7,675 nt of DNA from Planctomycetota bacterium (GTDB lineage: Bacteria > Planctomycetota > Brocadiia > JAJRTI01): positions 1-7,675 of the forward strand of contig JAJRTI010000125.1 in the NCBI GenBank assembly GCA_024278415.1, given 5' to 3'. Position numbers and translations under genes: made by a program. The notes under the pieces were generated by a model. It was given only the letters and a program-made list of their open reading frames with translations, was not told the origin of the DNA and made no database searches. Positions 6,707-7,675 of the stretch are shown here, piece by piece. Within the stretch, counting starts at the first letter, position 1; the number at the start of each line of letters is the position of its first letter.

Positions 6707-7282
6707 ATGCCGAACGTTTACATCATTGCCGGCCCGAACGGCGCCGGGAAGACGACGTTTGCGGAGCGGTTCATCCCGCACTACACCGATTGTACGGAGT
6801 TCGTGAACGCCGACATGATCGCGCGTGGCCTCTCGCCATTCGCGCCTGACCGCGTGTCACTGCAGGCTGGCAGGATCATGCTCGAACGCCTTCGCTGGCT
6901 CGCCGAGAAAGGGCTGGACTTCGCTTTCGAGACGACGCTATCGGGCAAGACCTACGCGCGGTTTTTGCGGAGGCTGAGGACGCAGGGGTATCAAACCCAC
7001 CTCTTTTATCTTTGGCCTAGCGATGCTGACACGACGCTTGCGCGTATCGCTAATCGGGTGAGCCAGGGCGGACACGATATTCCTGAGCCAACAGTGAGGC
7101 GGCGTTTCAATAGAAGCATCTGGAACCTTTTCCACATCTACATGCCCGTCGTGGACAATTGGCGCATCTTCGACAACTCAGGCGACACGCCGTCGACGAT
7201 CGCGTTCAAAGAAGAGGGCGAATATCGAGTGATCAATGTGCGGCTATTCGAGAAACTCAGCAAGATCGAGGACGAGCAATGA
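6707..7282 (+). CDS. Zeta-toxin-like P-loop kinase (COG4185-type ATPase)
   Basis: Small kinase-like ATPase of 191 residues. The N-terminal strand YIIAG leads into the Walker A motif GPNGAGKTT (9-17, Lys15). NADMIARGLSP (34-44) supplies Asp36, in the position of the zeta/PezT catalytic Asp. FETTLSG (74-80) supplies Glu75. A lid-like segment, RVSQGGHDIPEPTVRRRF (117-134), brings several arginines, and FDNSG (155-159) is a typical late motif of this family. Known zeta toxins phosphorylate UDP-N-acetylglucosamine and block cell-wall synthesis; related proteins may have other substrates, so the target here is inferred at best. The length suits a single-domain family member, with no fused antitoxin. 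The stop codon overlaps the start of the following small gene (ATGA), implying translational coupling. The ATG at 6707 is the first residue of the conserved fold. Confidence 0.88.
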   Translation: MPNVYIIAGPNGAGKTTFAERFIPHYTDCTEFVNADMIARGLSPFAPDRVSLQAGRIMLERLRWLAEKGLDFAFETTLSGKTYARFLRRLRTQGYQTHLFYLWPSDADTTLARIANRVSQGGHDIPEPTVRRRFNRSIWNLFHIYMPVVDNWRIFDNSGDTPSTIAFKEEGEYRVINVRLFEKLSKIEDEQ

Positions 7283-7524
7283 AAAAGCTTGACAAAGCTC
7301 TCTCGGAAATCCCTTTGGGCGAGCGAGCGGAGATGGCCATGAAGGAGGCCGTCGCCGAGGCCATCGCCGAGCACCACCGCGCAGGACGCTCCGTCCCCAT
7401 CTGGCGGGACGGCCGGGTCGTGATGCTGCCGCCCGAACAGTCGGCCGTGGCAGAGGAAGAATCCGAGTACCATGGGGCGACTGACAAGGACAGCACTTCG
7501 ACCCGTGGGAAGCAGAAGAAGTAG
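7279..7524 (+). CDS. Small partner protein of the zeta-like kinase, putative antitoxin
   Basis: 81-residue protein starting at the ATG that overlaps the kinase stop by four bases (ATGA). The frame is open further upstream to 7159, but that part lies inside the kinase gene and reads as its shadow. Residues 13-34 (ERAEMAMKEAVAEAIAEHHR) form a likely amphipathic helix. GRSVPIWRDGRVVMLPP (36-52) looks like a beta-hairpin, and the tail is charged and probably disordered. I have the impression that small proteins with a helix plus a WRDGKV-like strand often accompany zeta-like ATPases of this type, but I cannot name a described family. The tight coupling suggests it binds or neutralises the kinase; this is inference. 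The order is the reverse of classical epsilon-zeta loci, where the antitoxin gene comes first. There is no recognisable DNA-binding domain. Confidence 0.75.
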   Translation: MKKLDKALSEIPLGERAEMAMKEAVAEAIAEHHRAGRSVPIWRDGRVVMLPPEQSAVAEEESEYHGATDKDSTSTRGKQKK

Positions 7525-7525
7525 C

Positions 7526-7675
7526 GTGAAAGTCCCACTCCTCGCCGGCTACCCGCGCACCGACGGCCGCGTCGGCTTCCGCAACTACTTGCTCGTGCTG
7601 CCCTCGTGCGTGTGTTCCGCGCACGTTGTGGAGTGGGTCGGCCGGGAAGTGCCTGAGGCCGTGACGGTCGCGCAC
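7526..7675 (+). CDS. Altronate/galactarate dehydratase family protein (UxaA C-terminal type), 5' part only
   Basis: The 50 codons before the right edge begin with GTG and read MKVPLLAGYPRTDGRVGFRNYLLVLPSC in two recognisable steps: GYPRTDGRVGFRN, then a hydrophobic strand LLVLPSCVCSAHVV. This matches the start of the large, C-terminal-type domain of altronate and galactarate dehydratases (usually GYxRxDGRxGVRN followed by a Cys-containing strand). Those enzymes dehydrate sugar acids in hexuronate or aldarate breakdown, and the small SAF-domain part is often a separate gene. The GTG at 7526 is chosen because homology begins here. An in-frame ATG at 7472 and GTG at 7505 would overlap the preceding gene and add residues without similarity. 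The start lies one base after the stop of the small partner gene, so it may share its transcript. The exact substrate cannot be assigned from this fragment. Confidence 0.8.
   Translation, partial: MKVPLLAGYPRTDGRVGFRNYLLVLPSCVCSAHVVEWVGREVPEAVTVAH

Overview
The window is GC-rich bacterial DNA that looks like part of a chromosome from an environmental organism, possibly an uncultured member of the PVC/Planctomycetota-Lentisphaerota type. That placement rests only on gene style: a hybrid kinase with several sensor domains, a cytoplasmic double esterase, an altronate-dehydratase-family enzyme, and intergenic mosaics of short palindromic repeats. No rRNA, tRNA or phylogenetic marker settles it. 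The confident genes end in TGA or TAG.

Left part (1-3438). An exonuclease III gene (xthA-like) lies on the minus strand and runs off the left edge. Its frame is intact, but codon 160 is TAA. Homology continues on the far side, so it is either a freshly inactivated gene or a base error. Divergently, a membrane-anchored hybrid sensor histidine kinase (TM-GAF-PAS-PAS-HisKA-HATPase-REC) reads to the right.

Middle (3439-5945). An 810-residue protein carries two complete alpha/beta-hydrolase domains in tandem, each with its own predicted Ser-Asp-His triad, plus a C-terminal domain I do not recognise. It may be co-transcribed with the kinase (74-base gap, good ribosome binding site).

Repeat-rich gap (5946-6706). 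About 760 bases have no convincing gene. They hold a bulged hairpin, an imperfect inverted repeat of GGTTGTCGGT type, a perfect 14-bp-stem hairpin, a 10-bp palindrome and 4.4 identical copies of a 26-bp palindromic unit. The first hairpin and the tandem array share a core sequence in opposite orientation.

Right part (6707-7675). A zeta-toxin-like P-loop kinase gene starts 7 bases after a perfect TATAAT, so its mRNA may be leaderless. Its stop overlaps (ATGA) the start of an 81-residue partner gene. Together they look like a toxin-antitoxin-type pair with the small gene second. One base later an altronate/galactarate dehydratase-family (UxaA C-terminal type) gene begins and runs off the right edge, which suggests sugar-acid catabolism continues beyond the window.
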